Origin: Pseudomonas eucalypticola
GTDB taxonomy: Bacteria > Pseudomonadota > Gammaproteobacteria > Pseudomonadales > Pseudomonadaceae
DNA: 64,000 bases
Direction: 5' to 3'
NCBI RefSeq assembly: GCF_013374995.1
Contig: NZ_CP056030.1
Location: forward strand, 806,001 to 870,000
Shown here: positions 25,671 to 38,864 of the stretch, piece after piece
Layout: each line of letters starts with the position of its first letter
How positions within the stretch are numbered: position 1 is the first letter of the stretch
Program-made: the position numbers and the translations under genes
Notes under the pieces: generated by a model
Told to the model about the DNA's origin: nothing
The model's input: only the letters and a program-made list of their open reading frames with translations
Database searches by the model: none

Positions 25671-26294
25671 GTGGCCCGTTCCAAAACCAGCCTTGGTTGG
25701 CTGAAAGAACATTTCAACGACCCTTACGTCAAAATGGCGCAAAAGGATGGCTATCGCTCGCGCGCCAGCTACAAATTGCTCGAAATCCAGGAAAAGTACC
25801 GGCTGATCCGCCCTGGCATGAGTGTGATCGACCTCGGCGCGGCCCCCGGTGGCTGGTCGCAGGTGACCAGTCGTCTGATTGGCGGCCAGGGGCGTCTGAT
25901 TGCGTCCGATATCCTGGAAATGGACAGCATCCCGGACGTGACCTTCATTCGCGGCGACTTCACCGAAGACTCGGTATTGGCCGAGATCCTGGAAGCGGTC
26001 GGTAATTCGCACGTGGACCTTGTGATTTCCGATATGGCCCCCAATATGAGTGGTACGCCCGAGGTCGACATGCCCAAGGCCATGTTCCTGTGCGAACTGG
26101 CACTGGACTTGGCGGGCCGGGTGCTCAAGCCCGGTGGCGACTTCGTGATCAAGATTTTCCAGGGTGAAGGCTTCGACCAGTACTTGAAGGATGCCCGCAA
26201 GAAGTTCGACAAGGTGATCATGCTCAAGCCCGATTCTTCCAGGGGCCGCTCCCGCGAACAATACATGCTGGGGCGCGGTTACAAGGGCGAGTAA
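25671..26294 (+). CDS. rlmE: 23S rRNA 2'-O-ribose U2552 methyltransferase RlmE
   Basis: A 207-residue FtsJ/RrmJ methyltransferase using SAM to modify the A-loop of 23S rRNA late in 50S assembly. It has motif [15 protein letters not shown] (near residue 50) and the K-D-K-E tetrad (early Lys in [10 protein letters not shown], Asp in [10 protein letters not shown], Lys in VIKIFQGEG, then Glu). The start codon is GTG, with GAGGTGCCCA before it. It precedes ftsH, a heat-shock pair in many proteobacteria. Confidence 0.96.
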   Translation: MARSKTSLGWLKEHFNDPYVKMAQKDGYRSRASYKLLEIQEKYRLIRPGMSVIDLGAAPGGWSQVTSRLIGGQGRLIASDILEMDSIPDVTFIRGDFTEDSVLAEILEAVGNSHVDLVISDMAPNMSGTPEVDMPKAMFLCELALDLAGRVLKPGGDFVIKIFQGEGFDQYLKDARKKFDKVIMLKPDSSRGRSREQYMLGRGYKGE

Positions 26295-26504
26295 AGGGCA
26301 GGCAGGGAAGGTGGCGAGGTAGCCCATAGCTTTTTCCAATCGGCCGGAATGCCTCGCCTGGATCGACATCGTGTAGTCTAGTTTTCACAAAGGGTTACAG
26401 ACGGCACCTGCAGACACGTAGGTTATGTAGTAAGTTAAGCCGGTGATTATCATGCGAAGCACACCTGCGCGTGTTGCGGGTAGCAGGCTTCAGAGGGTAG
26501 CGAA

Positions 26505-28421
<1,917 letters not shown>

Positions 28422-28429
28422 GGCTCGAC

Positions 28430-29281
28430 ATGACTTCAAAGCAGTACCCAACCCGGTTGCCTTGCGGCAACCGGGTTCTTGATTTAAGCCGTACCCATGT
28501 CATGGGTATCCTCAACGTCACCCCCGATTCCTTCTCCGACGGCGGCCGTTTCAACCAGCGCGACGGGGCCTTGCGCCACGCCGAGGCCATGGTTGCCGCC
28601 GGCGCCACCCTGATTGACGTGGGTGGCGAGTCCACCCGGCCGGGTGCGCGCGTGGTCTCGCCCATCGAAGAGCTGGAGCGGGTAGCCCCCATCGTCGAGG
28701 CCATTGCCCGCGAACTGGATGTGATCATCTCGGTGGATACCTCCACGCCCGCGGTCATGCGCGAGACGGCGCGCCTGGGCGCAGGCCTGATCAACGACGT
28801 GCGCTCCTTGCAGCGTGACGGGGCGCTGGACGCTGCCGCGGCCACCGGCCTGCCGGTGTGCCTGATGCACATGCTGGGCGAGCCGGGCGACATGCAGGAC
28901 GACCCCCGGTACGTTGATCTGGTGGGTGAAGTGACGGGTTTTCTCGAGGCGCGCATGCAGGCGTGCGAAGCGGCGGGTATCCCGGCCGAGCGCATCATCC
29001 TCGACCCGGGCTTTGGTTTCGCCAAGACGCACGCGCACAACCTCAGCCTGTTCAAGCATATGCAGGCGCTGGATGCCCTTGGGCGGCCGCTGCTGGTCGG
29101 CGTGTCGCGCAAGAGCATCGTTGGCCTGGCACTGGGTCGCCCCGTCTCGGAGCGGCTCTACGGCAGCTTGGCGCTGGCCGCATTGGCCATGTTCAAGGGC
29201 GCACGGATCCTTCGGGTGCACGATGTGGCCGAAACCGTCGATGTCGTACGAATGATCACAGCGGTCGACACCGCTGAATAA
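28430..29281 (+). CDS. folP: Dihydropteroate synthase
   Basis: A 283-residue TIM-barrel enzyme that joins p-aminobenzoate to dihydropterin pyrophosphate, the sulfonamide target in folate synthesis. It has [15 protein letters not shown] near residue 25 and [11 protein letters not shown] near 63, which bind pyrophosphate and pterin, and RKSIVG near 224. It lies 8 bp after ftsH and 16 bp before glmM, probably in one operon. Confidence 0.96.
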   Translation: MTSKQYPTRLPCGNRVLDLSRTHVMGILNVTPDSFSDGGRFNQRDGALRHAEAMVAAGATLIDVGGESTRPGARVVSPIEELERVAPIVEAIARELDVIISVDTSTPAVMRETARLGAGLINDVRSLQRDGALDAAAATGLPVCLMHMLGEPGDMQDDPRYVDLVGEVTGFLEARMQACEAAGIPAERIILDPGFGFAKTHAHNLSLFKHMQALDALGRPLLVGVSRKSIVGLALGRPVSERLYGSLALAALAMFKGARILRVHDVAETVDVVRMITAVDTAE

Positions 29282-29297
29282 GAATGACGGAGCACAC

Positions 29298-30638
29298 ATG
29301 AGCAGAAAATACTTTGGCACCGACGGTATTCGCGGTCGTGTCGGGGAATACCCCATTACCCCTGATTTCATGCTCAAGCTGGGCTGGGCGGCCGGCATGG
29401 CGTTCCGCAAGATGGGTGCCTGCCGCGTGCTGGTCGGCAAGGACACGCGCATCTCGGGCTACATGTTCGAGTCGGCCCTTGAGGCAGGCCTGTCGGCCGC
29501 CGGCGCCGACGTGATGCTGCTGGGCCCGATGCCCACGCCGGCCATCGCCTACCTGACCCGTACTTTCCACGCCGAGGCGGGGATTGTCATCAGTGCATCG
29601 CACAACCCCCATGACGACAACGGCATCAAGTTCTTCTCGGGCCAGGGCACCAAGCTGCCCGACGAGATCGAGTTGATGATCGAAGAATTGCTCGACACGC
29701 CGATGACCGTCGCCGAGTCGAGCAAGCTGGGCAAGGTATCGCGCATCAACGATGCGGCCGGCCGCTACATCGAATTCTGCAAGAGCAGCGTGCCCACCAG
29801 CACCGACTTCGCCGGCCTCAAGCTGGTGATCGACTGCGCCCACGGTGCCACCTACAAGGTCGCCCCCAACGTGTTCCGCGAGCTGGGCGCCCAGGTCACG
29901 GTACTGTCGGCGGCGCCTGACGGCCTGAACATCAACGACAACTGCGGCTCCACCCACATGGAAGCCTTGCAGGCGGCCGTGCTGGTGGGCCACGCCGACC
30001 TGGGCATTGCCTTCGACGGCGATGGCGACCGGGTGCTGATGGTCGACCACACGGGGGCCATCGTCGACGGTGACGAGCTGTTGTTCATCATTGCCCGCGA
30101 CCTGCAGGAGCGCAACAAGCTGCATGGCGGCGTGGTGGGCACCTTGATGAGCAACCTGGGCCTTGAGCTGGCACTGGAAGAGCTGTCCATTCCGTTCACC
30201 CGCGCCAAGGTGGGCGACCGTTATGTCATGGCTGAGCTCAAGGAGCGTGACTGGCAGCTGGGCGGCGAAAACTCCGGCCACATCGTCTGCTGTCAGCACA
30301 CCACCACCGGTGACGCGATCATCGCTGCGCTGCAGGTCCTGCTGGCGCTCAAGCGTCGTGACGAAACCCTGGCCCAGGCCCGCCACGGACTGCGCAAATG
30401 CCCGCAGGTGCTGGTCAACGTACGCTTCGCCGGCGGGGATGTAGACCCCATCGAACATCCGTCGGTCAAGCTGGCGTGCGAGCGCGTCACCGAGGCCATG
30501 GCTGGTCGTGGCCGCGTGCTGCTGCGCAAGTCCGGCACCGAGCCGCTGGTGCGTGTGATGGTCGAAGGTGACGATGAAAGGGCGGTCAGCGCGTACGCCG
30601 ATGAGCTTGCCAAGGTCGTCAGTGAAGTTTGCGCCTGA
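29298..30638 (+). CDS. glmM: Phosphoglucosamine mutase
   Basis: A 446-residue alpha-D-phosphohexomutase that converts glucosamine-6-phosphate to glucosamine-1-phosphate for UDP-GlcNAc, peptidoglycan and LPS. It has the active-site phosphoserine Ser101 in [12 protein letters not shown], the magnesium loop DGDGDR (near 242), the sugar loop GGENSGHI (near 322) and the phosphate-binding [24 protein letters not shown] precedes the ATG. Confidence 0.97.
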   Translation: MSRKYFGTDGIRGRVGEYPITPDFMLKLGWAAGMAFRKMGACRVLVGKDTRISGYMFESALEAGLSAAGADVMLLGPMPTPAIAYLTRTFHAEAGIVISASHNPHDDNGIKFFSGQGTKLPDEIELMIEELLDTPMTVAESSKLGKVSRINDAAGRYIEFCKSSVPTSTDFAGLKLVIDCAHGATYKVAPNVFRELGAQVTVLSAAPDGLNINDNCGSTHMEALQAAVLVGHADLGIAFDGDGDRVLMVDHTGAIVDGDELLFIIARDLQERNKLHGGVVGTLMSNLGLELALEELSIPFTRAKVGDRYVMAELKERDWQLGGENSGHIVCCQHTTTGDAIIAALQVLLALKRRDETLAQARHGLRKCPQVLVNVRFAGGDVDPIEHPSVKLACERVTEAMAGRGRVLLRKSGTEPLVRVMVEGDDERAVSAYADELAKVVSEVCA

Positions 30639-30703
30639 TACGGCTTGCCAGTAGCCTCCGCGTTGGGTAACATCTGCGCCCACTTTGACCGACGAGGTAC
30701 AGC

Positions 30704-31459
30704 ATGCGTCGCCCTATGGTAGCTGGTAACTGGAAAATGCACGGTACCCGCGCCAGCGTCGCTGAGCTGCTCAAGGGTCTTGGAAGCGAGGCCCTGCCTG
30801 GCGGTGTTGATGTGGTGGTGTTTCCACCGAGCCTGCATGTCGAACGAGTGATCGACGGCCTGCAGGGTGCATCGATCGAAGTCGGCGCGCAGAATTGCGC
30901 GACGCAAACCGGGCAAGGCGCCCTGACCGGCGAAATATCGTCGACTCAGTTGGCTGATGCCGGTTGCAAGCTTGTGTTGGTCGGTCACTCCGAACGTCGC
31001 CAGGTCATCGGCGAGTCGGATGAAGTGCTGGTTCGCAAGTTCGAGGCGGCTCAGGCTGGCGGTCTGATTCCGGTGCTGTGCATCGGCGAGACCCTGGCGG
31101 AGCGTGAGGCAGGCAAGACCCTGGAAGTGGTAGGGCGCCAGCTGAGCAGTGTCATCGATGCCCTGGGCATTGGTGCCTTCGCCAGGGCGGTGATCGCTTA
31201 TGAGCCTGTATGGGCCATCGGCACTGGCCTGACGGCAACGCCAGAGCAAGCGCAGGATGTGCACGCAGCCATTCGCGCCCAATTGGCGGTAGAGAATTCT
31301 GAAGTCGCGCAAGGTGTGCGGCTTCTATACGGCGGCAGCGTGAAGGCGGCCAATGCGGCTGAGCTGTTCGGCATGCCGGATATCGATGGGGGGCTCATTG
31401 GTGGAGCCTCCTTGAATGCAGATGAGTTCGGTGCGATCTGTCGCGCCGCGGGAAACTGA
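30704..31459 (+). CDS. tpiA: Triosephosphate isomerase
   Basis: A 251-residue TIM barrel interconverting dihydroxyacetone phosphate and glyceraldehyde-3-phosphate. The catalytic Lys is in AGNWKMHG, the His in LVGHSERR and the Glu in [24 protein letters not shown] precedes the ATG. The gene ends 4 bases before secG. Confidence 0.97.
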   Translation: MRRPMVAGNWKMHGTRASVAELLKGLGSEALPGGVDVVVFPPSLHVERVIDGLQGASIEVGAQNCATQTGQGALTGEISSTQLADAGCKLVLVGHSERRQVIGESDEVLVRKFEAAQAGGLIPVLCIGETLAEREAGKTLEVVGRQLSSVIDALGIGAFARAVIAYEPVWAIGTGLTATPEQAQDVHAAIRAQLAVENSEVAQGVRLLYGGSVKAANAAELFGMPDIDGGLIGGASLNADEFGAICRAAGN

Positions 31460-31463
31460 GAAG

Positions 31464-31847
31464 ATGCTGGAAACAGTCGTAGTCGTGTTTCATCTGCTGG
31501 CTGCCCTGGGTGTAGTTGCCCTGGTTTTGCTGCAGCAGGGTAAAGGTGCGGACGCTGGCGCGTCTTTCGGAGCAGGTGCTTCAAATACTGTGTTCGGAAG
31601 CCAAGGTTCCTCTACCTTTCTTAGTAAGTTTACTGCTATACTTGCCGCAGGTTTCTTCATAACCAGCTTGGGGTTAGGATACTTTGCTAAAGAGAAAGCT
31701 CACCAGCTGACTCAGGTAGGGTTACCCGCTCCGGCCGCCGTTGAAGCGCCAACGCAAAAACCGGCGACAGATGATGTTCCGGTGCTTCAAGAGCAAAAGA
31801 CTGATGTGAATGCCACTGACGTACCTCCAGCTCAAGAGCAAAAGTAA
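31464..31847 (+). CDS. secG: Protein translocase subunit SecG
   Basis: A 127-residue SecYEG channel subunit. Two transmembrane helices (residues ~3-22 and ~53-72) flank the conserved cytoplasmic loop [16 protein letters not shown] hydrophilic Pro/Ala/Gln-rich tail follows. ATG 31464, directly after tpiA, is the family start. tRNA-Leu begins 22 bases after the stop, so the mRNA and tRNA are probably made in one transcript. Confidence 0.95.
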   Translation: MLETVVVVFHLLAALGVVALVLLQQGKGADAGASFGAGASNTVFGSQGSSTFLSKFTAILAAGFFITSLGLGYFAKEKAHQLTQVGLPAPAAVEAPTQKPATDDVPVLQEQKTDVNATDVPPAQEQK

Positions 31848-31869
31848 CAAGGGTTTCAAACGTAGTATT

Positions 31870-31955
31870 GCCGAGGTGGTGGAATTGGTAGACACGCAAC
31901 CTTGAGGTGGTTGTGCCCATAGGGTGTAGGGGTTCGAGTCCCCTTCTCGGTACCA
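31870..31955 (+). tRNA. tRNA-Leu (GAG)
   Basis: 86 nt with encoded CCA. The acceptor starts GCCGAGG. The anticodon stem-loop CAACC-TTGAGGT-GGTTG gives anticodon GAG, which reads CUC/CUU. A long variable arm, as required for class II leucine tRNA, precedes GGGTTCGAGTCC. It sits in the conserved secG-leuU-metY-rimP arrangement. Confidence 0.97.
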
Positions 31956-31967
31956 ATTAATCAGGAG

Positions 31968-31990
31968 AGCCCGCAACAGCGGGCTTTCTT
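31968..31990 (+). terminator. Hairpin after tRNA-Leu
   Basis: AGCCCGC-AACA-GCGGGCT followed by TTCTT, starting 12 bases past the tRNA CCA. A 7-bp stem with a short interrupted T-run; termination may be partial. Confidence 0.65.
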
Positions 31991-32053
31991 GTCGGTGGAA
32001 GTGTGCGATTGACCCAGAAGGGTATCAGCCGTATACTTTTGCCCCAGCTTTGT

Positions 32054-32130
<77 letters not shown>

Positions 32131-32140
32131 GTTTTACTGG

Positions 32141-32163
32141 AGCCCCTTTTACAGGGGCTTTTT
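32141..32163 (+). terminator. Terminator after initiator tRNA
   Basis: AGCCCC-TTTTACA-GGGGCT followed by TTTTTG, 10 bases after the tRNA. A classic intrinsic terminator separating the tRNA unit from rimP. Confidence 0.82.
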
Positions 32164-32209
32164 GTTAGCTGAAAAGATCATAGCGCCGGTATTCAACGGC
32201 GTTTCAGGG

Positions 32210-32232
32210 ATGGGCGCTTCGCCCATTTTTTA
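32210..32232 (+). terminator. Second terminator immediately upstream of rimP (likely attenuator)
   Basis: ATGGGCG-CTT-CGCCCAT followed by TTTTTTAT is a perfect 7-bp stem with a T-run. It ends 30 bases before the rimP start codon, too close to leave a promoter in between, so rimP-nusA-infB transcription from upstream must read through it. A 47-base gap separates it from the previous terminator. Confidence 0.8.
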
Positions 32233-32261
32233 TTTGCATAAGCATGCACGAGGGGGTTCAG

Positions 32262-32720
32262 GTGTCGAGCAAGCTAGAACAGTTGCAGGCCTTGTTGGCC
32301 CCGGTGGTCGTGGCCCTAGGCTATGAATGCTGGGGTATCGAGTTTTCGGCCCAAGGCCGTCACTCAATGTTGCGCATTTATATCGACAAAGAAGGCGGTG
32401 TGCTGGTGGATGACTGCGCCATTGTCAGTCGTCAGGTCAGCGGGGTTCTGGATGTCGAAGACCCTATCGCTGTCGAGTACACCCTTGAAGTGTCTTCTCC
32501 TGGCATGGAACGCCCGCTGTTCACTCTCGAACAGTTCGCCAAGTATGCCGGGGATCAAGTGAAGATCAAGCTGCGTTCCCCTTTCGAAGGGCGTCGCAAC
32601 TTTCAGGGCCTTCTGCGCGGAGTAGAGGAGCAGGATGTCGTGGTGCAGGTGGATGACCACGAATTCCTTCTGCCGATCGACATGATCGACAAGGCCAACA
32701 TTATCCCCAGTTTTGACTGA
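32262..32720 (+). CDS. rimP: Ribosome maturation factor RimP
   Basis: A 152-residue protein needed for 30S subunit maturation. I chose GTG 32262 because it gives the family start ([16 protein letters not shown]) and follows GAGGGGGTTCAG; ATG 32244 would put the ribosome-binding site inside the gene. It has conserved GYECWGIEF near the N-terminus, the [15 protein letters not shown] segment, and SSPGMERPL near 88. First gene of the nusA-infB operon. Confidence 0.95.
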   Translation: MSSKLEQLQALLAPVVVALGYECWGIEFSAQGRHSMLRIYIDKEGGVLVDDCAIVSRQVSGVLDVEDPIAVEYTLEVSSPGMERPLFTLEQFAKYAGDQVKIKLRSPFEGRRNFQGLLRGVEEQDVVVQVDDHEFLLPIDMIDKANIIPSFD

Positions 32721-32779
32721 GACGTGCCAGATACTGCGGATCCCGCGGATCCAATGGCTTGCGAAAGGCGAGGCGTACG

Positions 32780-34261
32780 ATGAGCAAAGAAGTACTGCTG
32801 GTTGTTGAGTCGGTATCCAACGAAAAGGGTGTACCGGCCGGCGTAATATTCGAGGCGCTGGAGATTGCTCTGGCAACCGCTACCAAGAAGCGCTTCGAGG
32901 ATGAAGTGGACCTGCGTGTGGAAATCAACCGCCACACCGGTGCCTATGAAACGTTCCGTCGCTGGGCAGTGGTCGAGGATGAAGACCTGGACGACCCGGC
33001 GATCGAGTTGGCCGTCGACCAGGCCCAGGCCAAGAAGCCGGGCGCCGTTGCCGGCGACGTGATCGAAGAGAAGATCGAGTCGATCGAATTCGGCCGTATC
33101 GCAGCACAAACCGCCAAGCAGGTGATTGTCCAGAAAGTTCGTGAAGCCGAGCGCGCCCAAGTGGTTGACGCCTACCGCGAGCGCCTGGGCGAGATCATCT
33201 CCGGTACTGTCAAGAAGGTTACCCGTGACAACGTCATCGTGGACCTTGGCAACAACGCCGAAGCCCTGCTGGCCCGCGAGGACATCATTTCTCGCGAAAC
33301 TTTCCGAGTCGGTGTGCGCCTGCGTGCCCTGCTCAAGGAAATCCGCACCGAGAACCGCGGTCCTCAGCTGATCCTGTCGCGTACCGCGCCGGAAATGCTG
33401 ATCGAACTGTTCCGCATCGAAGTGCCGGAAATTGCCGAAGGCCTGATCGAAGTGATGGCTGCGTCCCGTGACCCGGGTTCGCGTGCCAAGATTGCGGTCC
33501 GCTCCAAGGACAAACGCATCGACCCTCAAGGTGCCTGCATCGGTATGCGCGGTTCGCGCGTCCAGGCAGTCTCCGGTGAATTGGGCGGTGAGCGTGTGGA
33601 TATCGTCCTGTGGGATGACAACCCCGCGCAGTTCGTGATCAACGCGATGTCCCCAGCTGAAGTGGCGGCGATCATTGTCGACGAAGATGCCCATGCAATG
33701 GACATCGCCGTTGGCGCTGACAATCTGGCTCAGGCCATTGGTCGTGGTGGTCAGAACGTGCGTCTGGCCAGCCAGTTGACTGGCTGGACCCTGAACGTGA
33801 TGACCGAATCGGACATCCAGGCCAAGCAGCAAGCGGAAACCGGCGACATCCTGCGCAACTTCATCGACGAGCTGGAAGTCGACGAAGAGCTGGCGCAGGT
33901 GCTGGTGGACGAAGGCTTCACAAGCCTGGAAGAGATTGCCTACGTACCGTTGGAAGAAATGCTCAACATCGACGGCTTTGACGAGGACATCGTCAACGAG
34001 CTTCGCGCTCGGGCCAAGGATCGACTGTTGACCAAAGCCATCGCTACTGAGGAAAAGCTGGCAGACGCCCATCCGGCCGAAGACCTGCTCTCGCTTGAGG
34101 GTATGGACAAGGATTTGGCGATGGAACTGGCGGTGCGCGGCGTGATTACCCGCGAAGACCTGGCCGAGCAGTCTATTGATGACCTGCTCGACATCGACGG
34201 CATTGACGATGATCGTGCCGGCAAGTTGATCATGGCCGCCCGAGCCCACTGGTTCGAGTAA
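32780..34261 (+). CDS. nusA: Transcription termination/antitermination factor NusA
   Basis: A 493-residue RNA polymerase-binding factor. It has an N-terminal polymerase-binding domain, an S1 domain (approximately 135-200), two KH domains ([27 protein letters not shown]), and two C-terminal acidic helix-hairpin-helix repeats ([15 protein letters not shown] at the end). ATG 32780 ([13 protein letters not shown]) fits the family. In E. coli NusA controls its own operon at the leader. Confidence 0.97.
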   Translation: MSKEVLLVVESVSNEKGVPAGVIFEALEIALATATKKRFEDEVDLRVEINRHTGAYETFRRWAVVEDEDLDDPAIELAVDQAQAKKPGAVAGDVIEEKIESIEFGRIAAQTAKQVIVQKVREAERAQVVDAYRERLGEIISGTVKKVTRDNVIVDLGNNAEALLAREDIISRETFRVGVRLRALLKEIRTENRGPQLILSRTAPEMLIELFRIEVPEIAEGLIEVMAASRDPGSRAKIAVRSKDKRIDPQGACIGMRGSRVQAVSGELGGERVDIVLWDDNPAQFVINAMSPAEVAAIIVDEDAHAMDIAVGADNLAQAIGRGGQNVRLASQLTGWTLNVMTESDIQAKQQAETGDILRNFIDELEVDEELAQVLVDEGFTSLEEIAYVPLEEMLNIDGFDEDIVNELRARAKDRLLTKAIATEEKLADAHPAEDLLSLEGMDKDLAMELAVRGVITREDLAEQSIDDLLDIDGIDDDRAGKLIMAARAHWFE

Positions 34262-34288
34262 TTAGGCGCGGCCTGAGGAGAGAAGTGC

Positions 34289-36793
34289 ATGACGCAAGTC
34301 ACGGTGAAAGAACTGGCCAAAGAGGTCGCCGCACCGGTAGAGCGCCTGTTGCAGCAGATGCGTGAGGCAGGTCTGCCGCACACCGACGCCGGACAAGTTG
34401 TGACCGATAATGAGAAGCAGGCTCTGCTGGCTCATTTGAAAAGCAGCCACAAGGCTAAAGCGGAAGAACCGCGCAAGATTACCTTGCAGCGCAAGACCAC
34501 CAGCACCCTGCGTGTGGCTGGCAGCAAGAGCATCAGCGTAGAAGTACGCAAGAAGAAAGTATTCGTGCAGCGCAGCCCGGAAGAAATCCAGGCCGAGCAG
34601 AAGCGCGAGCTGGAAGAACGTCGCGCCGCCGAAAACGCAGCGCGTCAGAAGGCTGAACAGGAAGCTGCCCGTCAGCGCGCCGAAGAAGAAGCGCGTCGTC
34701 CGGCTGCACCTGCTGCCGCCCCGGCCGCTGCCGAGCCTGCGCCTGCCGCACCAGCCAACGTCGACCTGGGTGCACCCGCACCTGCGCCGGCGGCTGACCG
34801 CAAGAAAGACGAGCCGCGTCGCCCGGACAAACCGCGCAACGACGACAGCCGTCGCAACGATGGCGAGCGCAAGAACGCGCCGCATCGCGCTTCGGTAAAA
34901 GAAAAGGAAAAGGCGCCGACCCCACGTGCCGCTCCACGCACCACCGACGAGGAAAGCGATGGCTTCCGTCGTGGCGGTCGTGGCAAGGGCAAGTTGAAGA
35001 AGCGTAATGCCCACGGCTTCCAGAACCCTACCGGTCCTGTGATTCGTGACGTGCAGATCGGCGAGACCATCACCGTGGGTGACCTGGCCGCGCAGATGTC
35101 GGTGAAAGCCGCCGAAGTCATCAAGTTCATGTTCAAGCTGGGTACCCCGGCGACCATCAACCAGGTACTGGACCAGGAAACTGCCCAGCTGGTTGCTGAA
35201 GAACTGGGCCACAAGGTGACCCTGGTCAGCGACACCGCCCTGGAAGATTCCCTGGCCGAGTCGCTGAAGTTCGAAGGCGAGGAGTTCTCCCGTGCGCCAG
35301 TCGTGACCGTCATGGGCCACGTTGACCACGGCAAGACCTCGCTGCTGGACTACATCCGTCGTGCCAAGGTAGCTGCAGGCGAAGCCGGCGGCATCACCCA
35401 GCACATCGGTGCGTACCACGTGGAAACCGACCGTGGCATGGTGACGTTCCTCGACACCCCTGGCCACGCCGCGTTTACCGCGATGCGTGCCCGTGGTGCC
35501 AAGGCGACCGACATCGTGATCCTGGTGGTGGCTGCCGACGACGGCGTGATGCCACAAACCATCGAAGCCGTTCAGCACGCTCAGGCTGCTGGCGTACCGC
35601 TGGTTGTCGCGGTGAACAAGATCGACAAGCCGGGTGCAGACCTGGACCGTATTCGCAGTGAGCTGTCGGTACACGGCGTGACCTCGGAAGAGTGGGGTGG
35701 CGACACTCCATTCGTACCGGTTTCGGCCAAGCAGGGTACTGGCGTCGACGAGCTGCTGGAAGCTGTCCTGCTGCAAGCCGAGGTTCTGGAACTGAAGGCC
35801 ACCCCTTCGGCCCCTGGCCGTGGTGTTGTCGTGGAATCGCGTCTGGACAAGGGCCGCGGCCCTGTCGCTACCGTTCTGGTTCAAGACGGTACCCTGCGCC
35901 AAGGCGACATGGTACTGGTCGGTTCGAACTATGGCCGCGTGCGTGCCATGCTCGACGAGAACGGCAAGCCGATCAAGGAAGCCGGTCCGGCCATTCCGGT
36001 CGAGATCCTGGGCCTGGACGGTACCCCGGACGCTGGCGACGAGATGAGCGTGGTTGCCGACGAGAAGAAAGCCCGTGAAGTGGCTCTGTTCCGTCAAGGC
36101 AAGTTCCGCGAAGTCAAGCTGGCCCGTGCTCACGCCGGCAAGCTGGAAAACATCTTCGAAAACATGGGCCAGGAAGAGAAGAAGACGCTCAACATCGTCC
36201 TCAAATCCGACGTCCGTGGTTCGCTGGAAGCTTTGCAGGGCGCTCTGAACGGCCTGGGCAACGACGAAGTGCAAGTGCGCGTGGTCGGTGGCGGTGTCGG
36301 TGGTATCACCGAGTCCGACGCCAACCTGGCACTGGCCTCCAATGCAGTACTGTTCGGCTTCAACGTGCGTGCCGATGCCGGCGCGCGCAAGATCGTCGAG
36401 CAGGAAGGTCTGGATATGCGTTACTACAACGTGATCTACGACATCATTGAAGACGTCAAGAAAGCCCTGACCGGTATGCTGGGCAGCGACGTTCGCGAGA
36501 ACATCCTGGGCATCGCCGAAGTGCGTGACGTGTTCCGTTCGCCGAAGTTCGGCGCGATCGCAGGCTGCATGGTCGTCGAAGGTACCGTTTACCGGAACCG
36601 TCCGATCCGTGTACTGCGCGAAGACATCGTTATCTTCGAAGGCGAGCTGGAATCCCTGCGCCGCTTCAAGGATGACGCGTCCGAAGTACGTGCCGGCATG
36701 GAATGCGGTATCGGCGTCAAGAGCTACAACGACGTCAAGGTCGGCGACAAGATCGAAGTCTTCGAGAAGGTCCAAGTGGCTCGTACGCTCTAA
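34289..36793 (+). CDS. infB: Translation initiation factor IF-2
   Basis: An 834-residue GTPase that places initiator tRNA on the 30S subunit. It has an N-terminal IF2_N domain, then a long charged Ala/Pro/Arg/Glu-rich linker (approximately 90-240) and a second IF2_N domain. The G domain carries [11 protein letters not shown] (near 345), DTPGHAAF and [10 protein letters not shown]. Beta barrels and the fMet-tRNA-binding domain form the C-terminus. Length is typical of pseudomonads. It lies 27 bp after nusA. Confidence 0.97.
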   Translation: MTQVTVKELAKEVAAPVERLLQQMREAGLPHTDAGQVVTDNEKQALLAHLKSSHKAKAEEPRKITLQRKTTSTLRVAGSKSISVEVRKKKVFVQRSPEEIQAEQKRELEERRAAENAARQKAEQEAARQRAEEEARRPAAPAAAPAAAEPAPAAPANVDLGAPAPAPAADRKKDEPRRPDKPRNDDSRRNDGERKNAPHRASVKEKEKAPTPRAAPRTTDEESDGFRRGGRGKGKLKKRNAHGFQNPTGPVIRDVQIGETITVGDLAAQMSVKAAEVIKFMFKLGTPATINQVLDQETAQLVAEELGHKVTLVSDTALEDSLAESLKFEGEEFSRAPVVTVMGHVDHGKTSLLDYIRRAKVAAGEAGGITQHIGAYHVETDRGMVTFLDTPGHAAFTAMRARGAKATDIVILVVAADDGVMPQTIEAVQHAQAAGVPLVVAVNKIDKPGADLDRIRSELSVHGVTSEEWGGDTPFVPVSAKQGTGVDELLEAVLLQAEVLELKATPSAPGRGVVVESRLDKGRGPVATVLVQDGTLRQGDMVLVGSNYGRVRAMLDENGKPIKEAGPAIPVEILGLDGTPDAGDEMSVVADEKKAREVALFRQGKFREVKLARAHAGKLENIFENMGQEEKKTLNIVLKSDVRGSLEALQGALNGLGNDEVQVRVVGGGVGGITESDANLALASNAVLFGFNVRADAGARKIVEQEGLDMRYYNVIYDIIEDVKKALTGMLGSDVRENILGIAEVRDVFRSPKFGAIAGCMVVEGTVYRNRPIRVLREDIVIFEGELESLRRFKDDASEVRAGMECGIGVKSYNDVKVGDKIEVFEKVQVARTL

Positions 36794-36841
36794 TATGCGA
36801 GCTAGAGGGGTGTGCCGGGTTCGCCTGGCCACTCTAAACGC

Positions 36842-36880
36842 AACGCCCGGTCCGGCTTTCGCCTGGCCGGGCGTTTGCCG
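36842..36880 (+). terminator. Terminator-like hairpin between infB and rbfA
   Basis: AACGCCCGG pairs with CCGGGCGTT around a 16-base loop, followed by TGCCGCTTTAG. The stem is strong but the T-run is poor, so readthrough into rbfA is likely. Confidence 0.55.
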
Positions 36881-36902
36881 CTTTAGTTACAGGTAAGCAT
36901 TC

Positions 36903-37304
36903 ATGGCAAAAGAATACAGCCGTACCCAGCGCATCGGCGACCAGATGCAACGCGAGCTGGCGCAACTGATCCGCCGTGAGGTCAAGGACCCACGCGTGGG
37001 CCTGGTCACCATCACTGCCGTCGACGTCAGCCGTGACGTGGGCCATGCCAAGGTGTTCATCACCGTCATGGGCCAGGACAGCGCCGAGGATATCAAGCAG
37101 ACCGTCAAGGTGCTGAATGCTGCCGCAGGCTTCCTGCGCGTGCACCTGGGCAAGGAAATGAAGCTGCGCAGCGTGCCGCAGTTGCACTTCCATTACGATG
37201 AGAGCGTCACCCGTGGCGCCCAGTTGTCGGCGCTGATCGAGCGTGCCGTGGCCGAAGATAGCCAGCACCAGGATTCCGACAGCAAACCAGGCACCGAGGA
37301 GTAA
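36903..37304 (+). CDS. rbfA: 30S ribosome-binding factor RbfA
   Basis: A 133-residue KH-like cold-shock ribosome assembly factor that binds the 16S 5' helix. It has conserved [19 protein letters not shown] at the start, [17 protein letters not shown] and [13 protein letters not shown]. An acidic tail follows. TAGTTACAGGTAAGC precedes the ATG. It is 3 bases from truB. Confidence 0.95.
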   Translation: MAKEYSRTQRIGDQMQRELAQLIRREVKDPRVGLVTITAVDVSRDVGHAKVFITVMGQDSAEDIKQTVKVLNAAAGFLRVHLGKEMKLRSVPQLHFHYDESVTRGAQLSALIERAVAEDSQHQDSDSKPGTEE

Positions 37305-37307
37305 GCG

Positions 37308-38225
37308 GTGGCTCAGGTCAAGCGTATCCGTCGTAACGTCAGCGGTATCATCCTGCTGGACAAGCCGCTGGGGTTCACCTCCAACGCGGCCCTGCAGAAG
37401 GTCCGTTGGCTGCTCAATGCTGAAAAGGCCGGCCACACCGGCAGCCTCGACCCTCTGGCCACCGGCGTGCTGCCGCTGTGCTTCGGCGAGGCCACCAAGT
37501 TCTCCCAGTACCTGCTCGATTCCGACAAGGGCTACGAGACGGTCATGCAAATGGGCCAGACCACCACCACGGCCGACGCCGAAGGCGAGGTGTTGCGTAC
37601 CCGGGATGTAACCGTTGGTCGCAACGATATCGAAGCCGTTTTGCCACAATTTCGTGGTCAAATCAGTCAGATACCGCCGATGTACTCTGCCCTCAAGCGT
37701 GATGGCCAGCCGCTTTACAAGCTGGCGCGTGCAGGGGAAGTAGTGGAGCGCGAGGCGCGTTCTGTTACTATTGACCGGTTGGAATTGCTGGCCTTCGATG
37801 ACACTCGCGCACGGTTGTCGGTAGGGTGCTCCAAAGGGACCTATATCCGTACCCTGGTGGAAGACATCGGTGAGCAATTGGGCTGCGGCGCGTACGTCGC
37901 TGAACTGCGTCGCACCCAGGCAGGCCCCTTCACGCTGGCCCAGACGGTCACCCTCGAAGAACTCGAGCGTGTGCATGCCGAGGGCGGCAACGAGGCGGTC
38001 GACCAGTTCCTCATGCCTTCGGACAGCGGCCTGCTGGATTGGCCCCTGTTGCAGTTCTCCGAGCACAGTGCGTTCTACTGGCTGCACGGACAACCGGTAA
38101 GAGCCCCGGACGCGCCGAAATTCGGCATGGTACGGGTGCAGGATCACAACGGTCGCTTCATCGGTATCGGTGAAGTGAGCGAAGACGGGCGCATCGCGCC
38201 ACGTCGCTTGATTCGGTCAGAATGA
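37308..38225 (+). CDS. truB: tRNA pseudouridine-55 synthase TruB
   Basis: A 305-residue enzyme that makes pseudouridine 55 in the T-loop of tRNAs. The catalytic Asp is in [20 protein letters not shown] (the Asp of SLDPLA, near residue 48). [19 protein letters not shown] and a C-terminal PUA-like domain follow. The start codon is GTG 37308, three bases after the rbfA stop, with GAGGAGTAAGCG as ribosome-binding site. Confidence 0.95.
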   Translation: MAQVKRIRRNVSGIILLDKPLGFTSNAALQKVRWLLNAEKAGHTGSLDPLATGVLPLCFGEATKFSQYLLDSDKGYETVMQMGQTTTTADAEGEVLRTRDVTVGRNDIEAVLPQFRGQISQIPPMYSALKRDGQPLYKLARAGEVVEREARSVTIDRLELLAFDDTRARLSVGCSKGTYIRTLVEDIGEQLGCGAYVAELRRTQAGPFTLAQTVTLEELERVHAEGGNEAVDQFLMPSDSGLLDWPLLQFSEHSAFYWLHGQPVRAPDAPKFGMVRVQDHNGRFIGIGEVSEDGRIAPRRLIRSE

Positions 38226-38341
38226 CCGAACGAGGGTGGCTGTTAACAGGCACGGTTATCCCTCACTTTTAAATACGAGGATTTGTCCTCGGCCTGTTGG
38301 AAGCCGGTCAAACGGTTTTCCTTAGTAATGGAGATGCCCTC

Positions 38342-38611
38342 ATGGCACTTAACGTTGAAGAAAAAGCAAAGATCGTTGGTGAGTTCCAGCAAGCCGCTGG
38401 CGACACCGGTTCGCCAGAAGTGCAGGTTGCACTGCTGACTGCCAACATCAACAAGCTGCAAGGCCACTTCAAGGCCAACGGCAAAGACCACCACTCGCGT
38501 CGTGGCCTGATCCGTATGGTTAACCAGCGTCGTAAGCTGCTGGACTACCTGAAGGGCAAAGACACCACTCGTTACAGCGCCCTGATCGGCCGTCTGGGTC
38601 TGCGTCGCTAA
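38342..38611 (+). CDS. rpsO: 30S ribosomal protein S15
   Basis: An 89-residue primary 16S-binding protein, all helical, with the signature [18 protein letters not shown] and the [20 protein letters not shown] helix. GGAGATGCCCTC precedes the ATG. The 116-bp leader after truB can fold (CGAGGATTTGTCCTCG near 38276-38291); autoregulation by S15 is known in E. coli, but I cannot show it here. Confidence 0.97.
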   Translation: MALNVEEKAKIVGEFQQAAGDTGSPEVQVALLTANINKLQGHFKANGKDHHSRRGLIRMVNQRRKLLDYLKGKDTTRYSALIGRLGLRR

Positions 38612-38632
38612 CAGCGGCCCGGGCTTGTGGTG

Positions 38633-38697
38633 TGCGCGGCGTGTTGCCTCCGTCGAATCCGGCGCCTGGCGCCGGAGCTGACGAACACGCCGTGCGT
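38633..38697 (+). promoter_or_regulatory. Long hairpin in the pnp leader (RNase III-type site)
   Basis: A nested stem is visible: GGCGTGTT (38638-38645) pairs with AACACGCC (38684-38691), GTC with GAC, and TCCGGCGCC with GGCGCCGGA at the tip. The outer GCGC/GTGC bases extend it. It sits in the 253-bp rpsO-pnp gap, where E. coli has the RNase III-cleaved stem that lets PNPase control its own mRNA. Confidence 0.7.
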
Positions 38698-38864
38698 ATC
38701 AATGAGGTTGGTTGGCTGTTCTGCATGGGCGCTCAGGCGTTGATGCAGGGCAGGCTTCCAGCCTCAAGTTTTATCTGGACTGCCAAAGGGCCGATTCCCC
38801 TTGCTGCCCAAGAATTTCGCAAGAAACCAGTTCCCCCAGAGCAAACTGAAGAAGGTAGGAAACC

